From contig NZ_FOEO01000021.1 of the NCBI RefSeq assembly GCF_900110765.1, forward strand, positions 20,775 through 84,774: a stretch of 64,000 nucleotides of DNA. Direction: 5' to 3'. Position 1 is the stretch's first letter. The number at the start of each line of letters is the position of its first letter. Under the pieces are notes generated by a model that was given only the letters and a program-made list of their open reading frames with translations, had not been told where the DNA came from and ran no database searches. This DNA is from Pseudomonas sp. NFACC02 (GTDB lineage: Bacteria > Pseudomonadota > Gammaproteobacteria > Pseudomonadales > Pseudomonadaceae). A program made the position numbers and the translations under genes. Below are positions 52,071 through 61,717 of this stretch, in pieces.

Positions 52071-52622
52071 ATGCAGTTACGCAACTCTTCTTCTCGATAT
52101 GGCTGGGTCAGCATCGTTCTGCACTGGGGCGTCGCGCTGACCGTTTTCGGGTTGTTCGCGCTTGGATTGTGGATGGTGGGTCTTGGTTACTACGACACTT
52201 GGCGCAAGGCGGGGCCCGATCTGCACAAAAGCATCGGCATCACCCTGTTCCTGTTCATGTTGATTCGCGTGGTCTGGCGCTTCGTCAGTCCGCCGCCGCC
52301 TCCACCGGCCAACCACAGCCGCTTCGTGCGGGTCGCGGCCAAACTGGGGCATGCGTTCCTGTACCTGGATCTGTTTTTGGTGATGTTTGCCGGTTACCTG
52401 ATTTCCACCGCTGAAGGTGTCGGGATTCCGGTGTTTGGCTTGTTTGAAGTGCCAGCGCTGATCAGCGGACTGCCCGACCAGGCGGACGTTGCCGGTGAAG
52501 TGCACCTGTATCTGGCCTGGACGCTGGTGATTTTTTCAGTGCTCCATGGTCTGGCGGCCTTGAAGCATCATTTCATCGATCGTGATGCAACGCTCATTCG
52601 TATGCTGGGCCGCAAGGCCTGA
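52071..52622 (+). CDS. Cytochrome b561
   Basis: The 183-residue protein has four membrane helices. Conserved histidines expected to bind heme are in IVLHWGVALTVFG, DLHKSIGITLF, LGHAFLYLDL and LVIFSVLHGLAALKHHF. It should shuttle electrons between quinone and a periplasmic partner. It is followed after 32 bp by the YceI gene, a pairing common in Proteobacteria. Confidence 0.93.
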   Translation: MQLRNSSSRYGWVSIVLHWGVALTVFGLFALGLWMVGLGYYDTWRKAGPDLHKSIGITLFLFMLIRVVWRFVSPPPPPPANHSRFVRVAAKLGHAFLYLDLFLVMFAGYLISTAEGVGIPVFGLFEVPALISGLPDQADVAGEVHLYLAWTLVIFSVLHGLAALKHHFIDRDATLIRMLGRKA

Positions 52623-52654
52623 CGCTCCACTCAACTGAAAAAGGAAGACGACGC

Positions 52655-53251
52655 ATGTTGAAAAAGACTCTGGCTGCATTGGCCCTCGGTACCGCGCTGC
52701 TGTCTGCCGGCCAGGCAATGGCTGCTGACTACACCATCGACAAGGAAGGCCAGCACGCCTTTATCGATTTCAAGATCAGCCACCTGGGCTACAGCTTCAT
52801 CACCGGTACGTTCAAGGACTGGAGCGGTACGTTCAGCTTCGACGCTGCCAAGCCTGAAAACAGCAAAATCAGCATCGACATCAAAACGGCCAGCGTCGAC
52901 ACCAACCACGCCGAGCGTAACAAGCACATCAGCAGCAAGGACTTCCTGGACGTCGCGACCTACCCGGACGCCAAGTTCGTGTCCACCAGCGTCAAGCCGA
53001 CCGGCAAGAATGCTGAGGGTAAAGAAACCGCTGACGTCACTGGCGACCTGACCCTGCACGGCGTCACCAAGCCAATCGTCATCAAAGCCGTCTTCAACGG
53101 CGAAGGCAAAGACCCATGGGGCGGCTACCGTGCTGGCTTCAACGGCACGACCACGATCAAGCGCTCTGATTTCGGCAAGATGATGGACCTGGGGCCGCAG
53201 TCGGACACCGTCACCTTCGACATCTCGTTCGAAGGCATCAAAGCCAAGTAA
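52655..53251 (+). CDS. YceI family periplasmic protein
   Basis: The 198-residue protein has a signal peptide (MLKKTLAALALGTALLSAGQAMA) cleaved after AMA. The lipocalin-like YceI fold is indicated by ADYTIDKEGQHAFIDFKISH, TASVDTNHAERNKHI and FGKMMDLGPQSDTV. The family binds isoprenoid chains such as polyprenols. GGAAG precedes the ATG. A terminator follows at 53269. Confidence 0.94.
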   Translation: MLKKTLAALALGTALLSAGQAMAADYTIDKEGQHAFIDFKISHLGYSFITGTFKDWSGTFSFDAAKPENSKISIDIKTASVDTNHAERNKHISSKDFLDVATYPDAKFVSTSVKPTGKNAEGKETADVTGDLTLHGVTKPIVIKAVFNGEGKDPWGGYRAGFNGTTTIKRSDFGKMMDLGPQSDTVTFDISFEGIKAK

Positions 53252-53268
53252 TCCGGGCTGCTTTCAAG

Positions 53269-53298
53269 AAACGCCGACCTCAGGGTCGGCGTTTTTTT
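53269..53298 (+). terminator. Rho-independent terminator after the YceI gene
   Basis: ACGCCGACC pairs with GGTCGGCGT and is followed by a T run. Confidence 0.9.
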
Positions 53299-53401
53299 GA
53301 GTATCCCTCACGTTTTCGGAACGCTATAAGGTCAACGGGTAAGCGGAAAACCTGTAGGAGCGCGGCGTCGCCGGAACCGTCATGGCTGCGCAAAGAGAAA
53401 C

Positions 53402-53433
53402 AAAAACGCCCCGAACCAGTCGGGGCGTTTTTT
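53402..53433 (-). terminator. Rho-independent terminator of rhlE, likely bidirectional
   Basis: ACGCCCCGA pairs with TCGGGGCGT, with A and T runs on both sides. It lies 27 bp beyond the stop of rhlE on the minus strand. Confidence 0.9.
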
Positions 53434-53459
53434 ATTCACCGAGATAACGTCAGCGCTGT

Positions 53460-55373
53460 TTAACCTTCGCGATTGCGGGTCAGCAGGGCTGGCTTTTCAC
53501 CGCGCGGGCGGCTCGGCAATTGATCGAGCAGTTCGGCGGACGGGAAGCGATCGCTTTTCGACTCTTTGTGCATGATCTTCGGTGCCGGCTGACCGTCGCG
53601 AGGGCCGCGAACGGCGGGCTCTTGGCGGGCCGGCTGATCGTCACGGGCCGGGCGGCGATTGCGTGGCTGATCTTCGCGACGCGCCTGTCCGTCACGGCCT
53701 GAACCGTTGCGCGGACCACTGCGCTTGGCCGGAGCTCCGGCGCCGTTGCTGGTACCGGCGCCCGAACCTGAACCGCTGCGTGGGCCGCTGCGACCGGGTG
53801 CCTGACCGCGCGATGCTGGAGCGGAACCAGTGGCTGGCGCGCCAGGACGACGATTGCGACCTTGCTGGTTCTTGCCCTGATACGGGCTGACGTAGTCGGC
53901 CCGGTTGCCGAAGTTGTCGATCTCGTCATCCAGGAACTCGTCCGGTGCGCGGTCGGCGCGCGGTACTGGCGGCTGCGAGGGCCGCGCTTCGCTGGACGGT
54001 GTGCCCTGGCGAGGCTTCTGTTGACGCGCCGGGCGTGCCGGGCGTGCCGGGCGTTCGCCTGACGCTGCCGAGGCGGCCGCCGGTTTTTCCTTGCCCTTGT
54101 CCTTACCTTTGTCCTTGCGACCGCCGCCACCGCCATTCGGGCCGTCGCCACGAGGGCCACGGGCATTACGTGGGTTGCGCACATCAGGCCGCTCACGCAC
54201 TTCCGGCTTCTCGGCTTCGACGGCATTGATGTCGAAGCCCATCCAGTCGCCGTCGGCAATCTTCTGTTTGGTCATGCGCTCAATGCTCTTGAGCAGCTTT
54301 TCTTCGTCAGGCGCGACCAGCGAGATCGCTTCGCCCGTACGCCCGGCACGGCCGGTACGGCCGATACGGTGGACGTAATCTTCGTCGACGTTCGGCAGCT
54401 CGAAGTTGACCACGTGGGGCAACTGGTCGATGTCCAGACCGCGTGCTGCGATGTCGGTGGCGACCATGATGCGCACCGTGCCGGCCTTGAAGTCGGCCAA
54501 GGCCTTGGTGCGGGCATTCTGGCTTTTGTTTCCGTGGATCGCCACGGCGCTCAGGCCATGCTTGTCCAGGTATTCGGCCAGGCGGTTGGCGCCGTGCTTG
54601 GTGCGCGTGAACACCAGCACCTGCTCCCACGCACCATGCGTGATCAGGTGCGCAAGCAGCGAGCGCTTGTGGTTGGCAGGCAGGCGGAATACGCGCTGTT
54701 CGATACGCTCGACCGTGGTGTTCGGCGGCGTGACTTCAATGCGCTCCGGGTTGTGCAGCAGCTTGCCGGCCAACGCCGTGATGTCGGCCGAGAAGGTGGC
54801 CGAGAACAGCAGGTTCTGGCGCTTGGCCGGCAGGCGCGCGAGGACTTTTTTCACGTCGTGAACGAAGCCCATGTCGAGCATGCGGTCGGCCTCGTCAAGG
54901 ACGAGGATTTCAACGTGAGACAGGTCGACGCTGCCTTGGCCAGCCAGGTCGAGCAGGCGACCCGGGCAGGCGACCAGGACATCCACGCCGCGGGACATGG
55001 CCTGAACCTGCGGGTTCATGCCGACGCCGCCGAAAATGCAGGCGCTGACGAACTTGAGGTTTTTGGCGTAAATCTTGAAGCTGTCGTGGACCTGGGCTGC
55101 GAGCTCACGGGTTGGGGTCAGGACCAGAACGCGCGGCTGGCGCGGGCCGTGACGCTGGGATTTGTCCGGGTGACCGGCAGGGAACAGGCGCTCCAGAATC
55201 GGGAGGGCGAAACCACCGGTTTTACCAGTACCTGTCTGAGCGGCGACCATCAGATCGCGGCCTTGCAACACGGCGGGAATGGCCCGCTGTTGCACCGGAG
55301 TAGGCTGGGTATAGCCAGCAGCCTCGATGGCGCTGACTAAAGCCTCGGAGAGACCGAGGGAAGCAAAGGACAT
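53460..55373 (-). CDS. rhlE: RhlE, DEAD-box ATP-dependent RNA helicase
   Basis: The 637-residue helicase has motif I AQTGTGKTGG from residue 45, DEAD in VLDEADRM, SAT in LLFSATFS and motif VI HRIGRTGRAGR. From about residue 385 the C-terminus is an extended low-complexity region rich in Arg, Gly, Pro and Gln with RPARPARPAR-type repeats; it is probably disordered and RNA-binding. RhlE acts in RNA turnover and ribosome biogenesis. The 230-bp upstream gap has no gene I can support. Confidence 0.95.
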   Translation of the reverse strand: MSFASLGLSEALVSAIEAAGYTQPTPVQQRAIPAVLQGRDLMVAAQTGTGKTGGFALPILERLFPAGHPDKSQRHGPRQPRVLVLTPTRELAAQVHDSFKIYAKNLKFVSACIFGGVGMNPQVQAMSRGVDVLVACPGRLLDLAGQGSVDLSHVEILVLDEADRMLDMGFVHDVKKVLARLPAKRQNLLFSATFSADITALAGKLLHNPERIEVTPPNTTVERIEQRVFRLPANHKRSLLAHLITHGAWEQVLVFTRTKHGANRLAEYLDKHGLSAVAIHGNKSQNARTKALADFKAGTVRIMVATDIAARGLDIDQLPHVVNFELPNVDEDYVHRIGRTGRAGRTGEAISLVAPDEEKLLKSIERMTKQKIADGDWMGFDINAVEAEKPEVRERPDVRNPRNARGPRGDGPNGGGGGRKDKGKDKGKEKPAAASAASGERPARPARPARQQKPRQGTPSSEARPSQPPVPRADRAPDEFLDDEIDNFGNRADYVSPYQGKNQQGRNRRPGAPATGSAPASRGQAPGRSGPRSGSGSGAGTSNGAGAPAKRSGPRNGSGRDGQARREDQPRNRRPARDDQPARQEPAVRGPRDGQPAPKIMHKESKSDRFPSAELLDQLPSRPRGEKPALLTRNREG

Positions 55374-55603
55374 GAGTAATCCTGTCTTAAGTTGGGGCCA
55401 AGGGCCCGAATAGGAGGAAGATCGGCCCGCCGCAAATTGGCATTGGAAAGCTCAATTCCGTCCGGTCGTGTCGCGGTCTGTAAGTTCAACTCGTGGCATG
55501 AGCGCATGAAAGAAGAAGCGCTGTTGACGTGATCGAGAAGTCTTCTGTGAGACCGAGCATCCGGGCGTAAGCCTGGCGGGAACGCCGGAGTATAACAGAG
55601 CAA

Positions 55604-56428
55604 TCACAATGCGCTGCTTTCATGCTGCTCAACGGTTTTTTCAACGCCGGTCACCGATTGATCGGCGGAGGATACCGAGGGCGTTGGCAGCGTCTCTCCG
55701 GTATAGCGCGCCATGAGTTGCGCATAAGCCGGTTCCTGCTTGAAACGCTTCAATTCAGCGCCGAAGCGATGCACCAGCAAATCCATGCCCGCGTTGCGCC
55801 GGAGCGCAAGGTACATCGGGCGGCGGTTTACCACGAGAGGGAGCTGGCTGACCTTATCGCGCAGCCCGAGCTGATTGATGGTCTGCTGGCCGACGATGCG
55901 ATCGGTCACCAGTAAATCGATCCGGCCGCGAATCAGCTTCCCGAAATTGGCCGCATGACTCGGCGCGGGCTCACGGATGAACAGTTTCGAGGTATCGAAC
56001 TCCGGGCTGTACAGATAACCCGGCGACACGCCAATGGTCAGGCCTCGCAACGCTTCAAGCGTGTTGAACGGATGAGGTCGGTCATTGGACTGGAACAGTA
56101 CCCAATTGACTTCTGACAGCGGCTCAGTGGGATACAGCAGCAGGTCTTCTCGTTCGGCGACCTCGAAAATATCCAGCACACCGTCCGCGTCACCCTGTTC
56201 GAGCATCATCAAGCAGCGTTTCCAGGGCACAAACTGCCACTGAACATCGATGCCGAGTCGCTTGAAGACGATGTTCGTCATTTCATAGTCCAGCCCTGAT
56301 ACCTGCTGGCCATCGACCGTCACATAGGGTGACCAGGGTTCGGTGACAATGCGCAACGTTTCGCCCAGTGCGCTGAAACTCAGGCAGGCGAGGAAGGCAG
56401 TGCAGAGCAGTCGGGAAGTGTGGGGCAT
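55604..56428 (-). CDS. Periplasmic amino-acid-type solute-binding protein
   Basis: The 274-residue protein has a signal peptide (MPHTSRLLCTAFLACLSFSALG) and then a type II periplasmic-binding fold: IVTEPWSPYVTVDGQQVSGLDYEM, VPWKRCLMMLEQGDADGVLDI and the EPLSEVNWVLF hinge. It belongs to the transporter substrate-binding (SBP_bac_3) type. No permease gene is adjacent, so its partner is unknown. Confidence 0.88.
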   Translation of the reverse strand: MPHTSRLLCTAFLACLSFSALGETLRIVTEPWSPYVTVDGQQVSGLDYEMTNIVFKRLGIDVQWQFVPWKRCLMMLEQGDADGVLDIFEVAEREDLLLYPTEPLSEVNWVLFQSNDRPHPFNTLEALRGLTIGVSPGYLYSPEFDTSKLFIREPAPSHAANFGKLIRGRIDLLVTDRIVGQQTINQLGLRDKVSQLPLVVNRRPMYLALRRNAGMDLLVHRFGAELKRFKQEPAYAQLMARYTGETLPTPSVSSADQSVTGVEKTVEQHESSAL

Positions 56429-56511
56429 GGAGCGAGATTACGACGCTCGCTTGTTAAATAGAAGGGGAGTTTCCAGAGACGCAAACGAAAGCCGCGTCTC
56501 TGGCTCGGGCG

Positions 56512-57633
56512 TCAGCGCGATGCCTGCGACTGAACCAGGTGCTGGTAGATCGCTGTGCGTCTGCGTCCCAGCAATCGGCGAACGGCCCAATGATCAAGCC
56601 ACTGGCGCAATTGCGCGGGTGCAATCGGCTTCTTCAGGCGATGTTCGGCGTTGCTGAACGCCTTTTCCCACCACACAGGCGCGCAAGCGCGGTCAAATTC
56701 GTTGGGGTGTTCACAGCAGCCATAGAGGATTTCACGCACGAATTGCCGTTGTGCCCGGGGCACGGCCAGCGTCGCGCTTTTATACACCAGTCGCTGCCAG
56801 GTGGCGGGGCGAGGCAGTTTCGGTGAAACGTTCGCGATATCGCGCACCGCCTCGGCGCAGAGTGGATCGTGACGGTGCTTGCGTATCCACGCGAGAACCT
56901 TGGCGCGAAACAGGGGCTTGCGGCTCCAGTAGTGATGAATCAGGTCCGTGCATTGATCGACCTTGACCGAGCGGTAAGCCGCTACGCCCAGGCAGAACTC
57001 TTCCAGCGTGATGGCGCCGGGGGTCACCGGGAAAAACTCATCCATCAGTTCGATCGATGTGTCGAGTATCGGTGCATTGTTGCGCGTAAGGCCGATCACC
57101 CCCGAGTTCAGCAGCCTCATCTGATCGTCGGCCAGATTTCGCTCTGCCAGCGTTTTAGCAAGCGCGGTGTGAAGAATCGTGTCTTTGCAATCGGCATAAC
57201 GGATTTGAAAGGCGTTGCAGAGAAGGGTGTCAGGTTGAACCCTCGCAAACAGCTTCATCGGGCTGTCCAGGAAGAAGGTGTCGGTGTCGATCAGAATCGC
57301 CTTTTCCGACTCTTCCAGCATCTGGCGGGCAACGACGTGCTTGCAACGGAAATGGTAGTGGTACGGGCCGCTCCATTCGCGCCGCATCTCCGCATCGATC
57401 GGCCTGACACGCACGGGCAAGTCACGGTAAGGCTCAGGGTTGTCGCTGAACACCTGGATGTCGAACGGCCGGTCGGTCGTAGCGCCTGCTCTGGCCAAAG
57501 CACTCGCGATGCTGAACACCGCTTCCTGATGGTAGGTCTGTGCTCCGAAAACGAGGTAGACCAATTGTGGGCGCGAAGTAATCTGACTTAAGGAGGTCAA
57601 CTGCGTGTATATCCGTCTCAATAATGGCTTCAA
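56512..57633 (-). CDS. Glycosyltransferase-like protein with a DTD motif
   Basis: The 373-residue protein looks like a GT-A fold enzyme: VYLVFGAQTYHQEAVFSIAS at the start and ILIDTDTFF (Asp116, Asp118), a typical DxD nucleotide-sugar and metal-binding motif. The family is not certain. It has no ATG near the start; the frame opens after a TGA, and TTG at 57633 is the upstream candidate, with TTG codons further in as alternatives. A 24-bp palindrome lies directly ahead. Confidence 0.75.
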   Translation of the reverse strand: MKPLLRRIYTQLTSLSQITSRPQLVYLVFGAQTYHQEAVFSIASALARAGATTDRPFDIQVFSDNPEPYRDLPVRVRPIDAEMRREWSGPYHYHFRCKHVVARQMLEESEKAILIDTDTFFLDSPMKLFARVQPDTLLCNAFQIRYADCKDTILHTALAKTLAERNLADDQMRLLNSGVIGLTRNNAPILDTSIELMDEFFPVTPGAITLEEFCLGVAAYRSVKVDQCTDLIHHYWSRKPLFRAKVLAWIRKHRHDPLCAEAVRDIANVSPKLPRPATWQRLVYKSATLAVPRAQRQFVREILYGCCEHPNEFDRACAPVWWEKAFSNAEHRLKKPIAPAQLRQWLDHWAVRRLLGRRRTAIYQHLVQSQASR

Positions 57634-57657
57634 CAGGCTTCGTCATGACGAAGCCTG
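57634..57657. promoter_or_regulatory. Perfect 24-bp palindrome between metF and the glycosyltransferase-like gene
   Basis: CAGGCTTCGTCA is followed directly by its exact reverse complement TGACGAAGCCTG with no spacer. It has no adjacent T run, so it is not a standard terminator. It could be a protein-binding site or a hairpin in the leader of the gene starting at 57633. Confidence 0.7.
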
Positions 57658-57711
57658 CCGATGAAACGTTGCCTTATTGTGACCGGATGATCCAGCGCGA
57701 ATTCCGACCTT

Positions 57712-58557
57712 TCAGCGGGGCAGCTTGAGGTTGTTCCAGACCGCCAGGCTAGGCTCTGCCTGGTTCAGCGTGTAGAAGTGCAGGCCAGGGGCGCCGCCTT
57801 GCAACAAGCGCTCACACATTTCAGTGATCACTTGCTCACCAAACGCAACGATGCTGGCGGCGTCATCGCCGTACGCTTCCAGTTGCTTGCGGATCCAGCG
57901 CGGAATCTCCGCCCCGCAGGCATCGGAAAAGCGGGCCAGCTTGCTGTAGTTGGTAATCGGCATGATCCCCGGCACAACCGGGATGGTGACGCCCATCTTC
58001 TCGATACGCTCGACGAAGTAGAAATAGCTGTCGGCGTTAAAGAAATACTGGGTGATCGCGCTGTCCGCACCGGCATTGGCCTTGCGCACGAAATTCTTCA
58101 AATCTTCTTCGAAGTTGCGCGCTTGTGGGTGCATTTCCGGGTAAGCAGCGACTTCTATGTGGAAATGGCTGCCGGTTTCTTCACGAATGAAGCTGACCAG
58201 GTCGTTAGCGTGACGCAGCTCACCGCTGGCCATGCCCATGCCAGAAGGCAGATCGCCACGCAGGGCGACGATGCGGTTGATGCCCGCTTCCTTGTATTGC
58301 GTAAGCAGACCACGAAGGTCGTTCTTACTGTCGCCGACGCAAGACAGGTGCGGCGCGGCAGGAACATTCACTTCTTTTTCCAGCTGCAGCACGGTGTTGA
58401 TCGTGCGGTCACGCGTGGAGCCACCGGCACCGTAGGTGCAGGAGAAAAAATCAGGGCTGTAACCCGCCAGCGTACGAGCGGTGGCGAGCAGTTTTTCATG
58501 ACCAGCGTCGGTCTTCGTAGGGAAGAACTCGAAGCTGTAGCGACGGTCTTGGGACAT
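57712..58557 (-). CDS. metF: MetF, methylenetetrahydrofolate reductase
   Basis: The 281-residue FAD-dependent TIM barrel makes 5-methyl-THF for methionine synthesis. Landmarks are MSQDRRYSFEFFPTKTDAG with the conserved FEFFPPK-like motif, and FFSCTYGAGGSTRDRT. Start 58557 is chosen over an ATG two codons upstream because AAGG lies 8 bp ahead of it. It lies with ahcY, joining the SAM and folate cycles. Confidence 0.96.
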   Translation of the reverse strand: MSQDRRYSFEFFPTKTDAGHEKLLATARTLAGYSPDFFSCTYGAGGSTRDRTINTVLQLEKEVNVPAAPHLSCVGDSKNDLRGLLTQYKEAGINRIVALRGDLPSGMGMASGELRHANDLVSFIREETGSHFHIEVAAYPEMHPQARNFEEDLKNFVRKANAGADSAITQYFFNADSYFYFVERIEKMGVTIPVVPGIMPITNYSKLARFSDACGAEIPRWIRKQLEAYGDDAASIVAFGEQVITEMCERLLQGGAPGLHFYTLNQAEPSLAVWNNLKLPR

Positions 58558-58596
58558 GGTCATAACCTTGGAAGTTTTGAGCCTTGCGCCGACTCA

Positions 58597-58684
58597 TGTA
58601 GGAGCGCGCTTGCCCGCGATTGCAGTGGGTCAGATACGAATGGGTTGCTGACAGAATGCAATCGCGGGCAAGCGCGCTCCTACA
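58597..58684. repeat. REP doublet between ahcY and metF
   Basis: TGTAGGAGCGCGCTTGCCCG and its inverse flank about 35 bp. It lies between two genes transcribed in the same direction. Confidence 0.9.
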
Positions 58685-58749
58685 TGGGGCGGTGGTCGTT
58701 TCTGTGAGAGCGTGCCCGTAACGCCGAGCACACCCTCCCTGCAGACGTA

Positions 58750-60159
<1,410 letters not shown>

Positions 60160-60184
60160 AAGAGTCTCCATTCGTAGTGTGCGA

Positions 60185-60290
60185 ATGGGCGCCGTTGTGC
60201 GTTTAAAGCTTGGTCGGCAGCAATGAGCCTGACCAAACAACGCCCCATCCGAGCCTGACAGGTCTGACCTGCTGCAGCGCCCCTCGGACA
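60185..60290 (-). promoter_or_regulatory. SAH riboswitch in the ahcY leader
   Basis: On the minus strand the leader reads CCGAGGGGCGCTGCAGCAGG, then TCAGGCTCGG, a long variable arm and ACGGCGCCCA. These are the conserved segments of the SAH riboswitch aptamer (CGAGGnGCGCUGC, CAGGCUCGG, ACGGCGCUC), in the right order. The 3' segment ends about 25 bp before the ahcY start, so it probably controls access to the ribosome binding site. SAH binding would turn ahcY on. Confidence 0.92.
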
Positions 60291-60492
60291 GGTGGCGGGA
60301 AAACGGTATCAAGCGGTGATGACCGTTTTTTGAAGCGGTGACGATTATAGCGGCGACGGGCAGTTAGCCCAAGAGGTTGTTGCGTTTAAATGACCAGTGA
60401 CTAATCGAGACCATAGTCGATGCTCAATGGAGCTAAACGCCACGGGCTGGCACTATGCTGGTCATCCACAGACAGACGATCAGGAGCGAAGC

Positions 60493-60897
60493 ATGAACTT
60501 TCACACGCGCAAATGGGTGAAGCCCGAAGACCTCAACCCGAACGGTACGCTGTTCGGCGGCAGTCTGCTGCGCTGGATCGACGAAGAAGCTGCGATCTAC
60601 GCCATCGTTCAGTTGGGTAATCAGCGGGTGGTGACCAAGTACATTTCCGAGATCAACTTCGTCAGTGCCTCGCGTCAGGGCGACATCATCGAACTGGGCA
60701 TCACCGCCACCGAGTTTGGCCGCACCTCGATCACCCTGACCTGCCAGGTGCGCAACAAAATCACCCGCAAAAGCATCTTGACCGTCGAGAAGATGGTGTT
60801 CGTGAACCTGGGCGAAGATGGCCTGCCAGCGCCCCATGGCAAGACCGAAATCACCTACGTGAAAGATCAGTTCAAGGACGATGTGATCAACGAGTGA
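60493..60897 (+). CDS. Acyl-CoA thioesterase, YciA-type hot-dog fold
   Basis: The 134-residue hot-dog protein has the motif NPNGTLFGGSLLRWIDEEAA and VSASRQGDIIELG typical of acyl-CoA hydrolases. CAGGAG precedes the ATG at 60493, which gives the normal length; the longer frame from 60397 is rejected. It is transcribed divergently from ahcY. Substrate not determined. Confidence 0.92.
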   Translation: MNFHTRKWVKPEDLNPNGTLFGGSLLRWIDEEAAIYAIVQLGNQRVVTKYISEINFVSASRQGDIIELGITATEFGRTSITLTCQVRNKITRKSILTVEKMVFVNLGEDGLPAPHGKTEITYVKDQFKDDVINE

Positions 60898-60930
60898 TTG
60901 TTGATCACGAATGGGCACGGATTCAAAAAC

Positions 60931-60950
60931 TGTAGGAGCGCGCTCCTACA
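60931..60950. repeat. Collapsed REP: perfect 20-bp palindrome
   Basis: TGTAGGAGCGCGCTCCTACA is a perfect palindrome equal to the two outer ends of the REP doublets at 2840 and 58597 with the interior removed. Confidence 0.85.
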
Positions 60951-61028
60951 AGTTATCTGCTTATCTGCGTTTATACCCTCTACCCTGCAAACGCAGATCT
61001 AGGAGCTGGTCAACGGCCCAATCCCGTC

Positions 61029-61068
61029 TGTAGGATCGGGACTATCCGATTTGCAGGTCATTCCTACA
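61029..61068. repeat. Imperfect inverted repeat upstream of the PAAR-like gene
   Basis: TGTAGGA and TCCTACA form outer arms of a 40-bp element with inner ATCGG/CCGAT arms. It does not match the REP doublets beyond GTAGGA. The surrounding 60951-61186 region shows no other supported gene. Confidence 0.6.
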
Positions 61069-61186
61069 ATCCCAAGCGGCTTCACCGTCTTGGAACCGGC
61101 TTCACGCTCGAACACCCTGTTGGCCTCGCTCTCTGACCCTACGGCTCGGGGAGCCTCCTTCCATGCTGCTAGGGTCGCGAAACTCA

Positions 61187-61636
61187 ATGACTACCGATTT
61201 GCCTCGTTATAACAACGAAGTGTCCTCCGAATATCTCCGCATTTTCGATCACCCGGAGCTCACCCAAAAGACCGCGCATCCGGCCATCGGCATTTACCGC
61301 GTAGCCACCCAAGGAAGTCGCAGCCGCCAAGGCGGGGTGATTGATGGTGCGAGCTCGTCAATGTCGTTTCGTATCGAAGACGGCTCGCAAGTCACCTTTT
61401 TAACGGCAGCCCAGGTGGGGGATCGTGTCACTTACCCCGATGGGCGAAGCGCGCATATCGTGACCGGCGCTGGCGATTGCAACGGCAATATTGCCTTGGT
61501 GGGTAGTCGCCTGAGCAACGGTGACGAAATCATTGACACCTTGTTCTCCGGTAGTTGCATCGTCGCTTATGAAGGCAAGCCTATGCATGAGGACTTTCTT
61601 CCTGGTGTTCCCCAGCAGGCGAACAAAAGCGCCTGA
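61187..61636 (+). CDS. PAAR-like protein of the type VI system
   Basis: The 149-residue protein has PAAR-type turns: IYRVATQGSRSRQGGVIDGAS, AAQVGDRVTYPDGRSAHIVTGAG and ALVGSRLSNGDEI. PAAR proteins cap the VgrG spike. ATG at 61187 starts MTTDLPRYNN; an ATG at 61163 has GGGGAG upstream and would add eight residues. It lies 81 bp ahead of the PAAR-lipase gene. The call rests on pattern and context. Confidence 0.7.
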   Translation: MTTDLPRYNNEVSSEYLRIFDHPELTQKTAHPAIGIYRVATQGSRSRQGGVIDGASSSMSFRIEDGSQVTFLTAAQVGDRVTYPDGRSAHIVTGAGDCNGNIALVGSRLSNGDEIIDTLFSGSCIVAYEGKPMHEDFLPGVPQQANKSA

Positions 61637-61717
61637 CCATCGTTGCTTCAATACGGATCGCTGCCTTTAGCGACCTGCCACCGCACGGATGCGAACTCCA
61701 GACAGGGATTGGCCACA

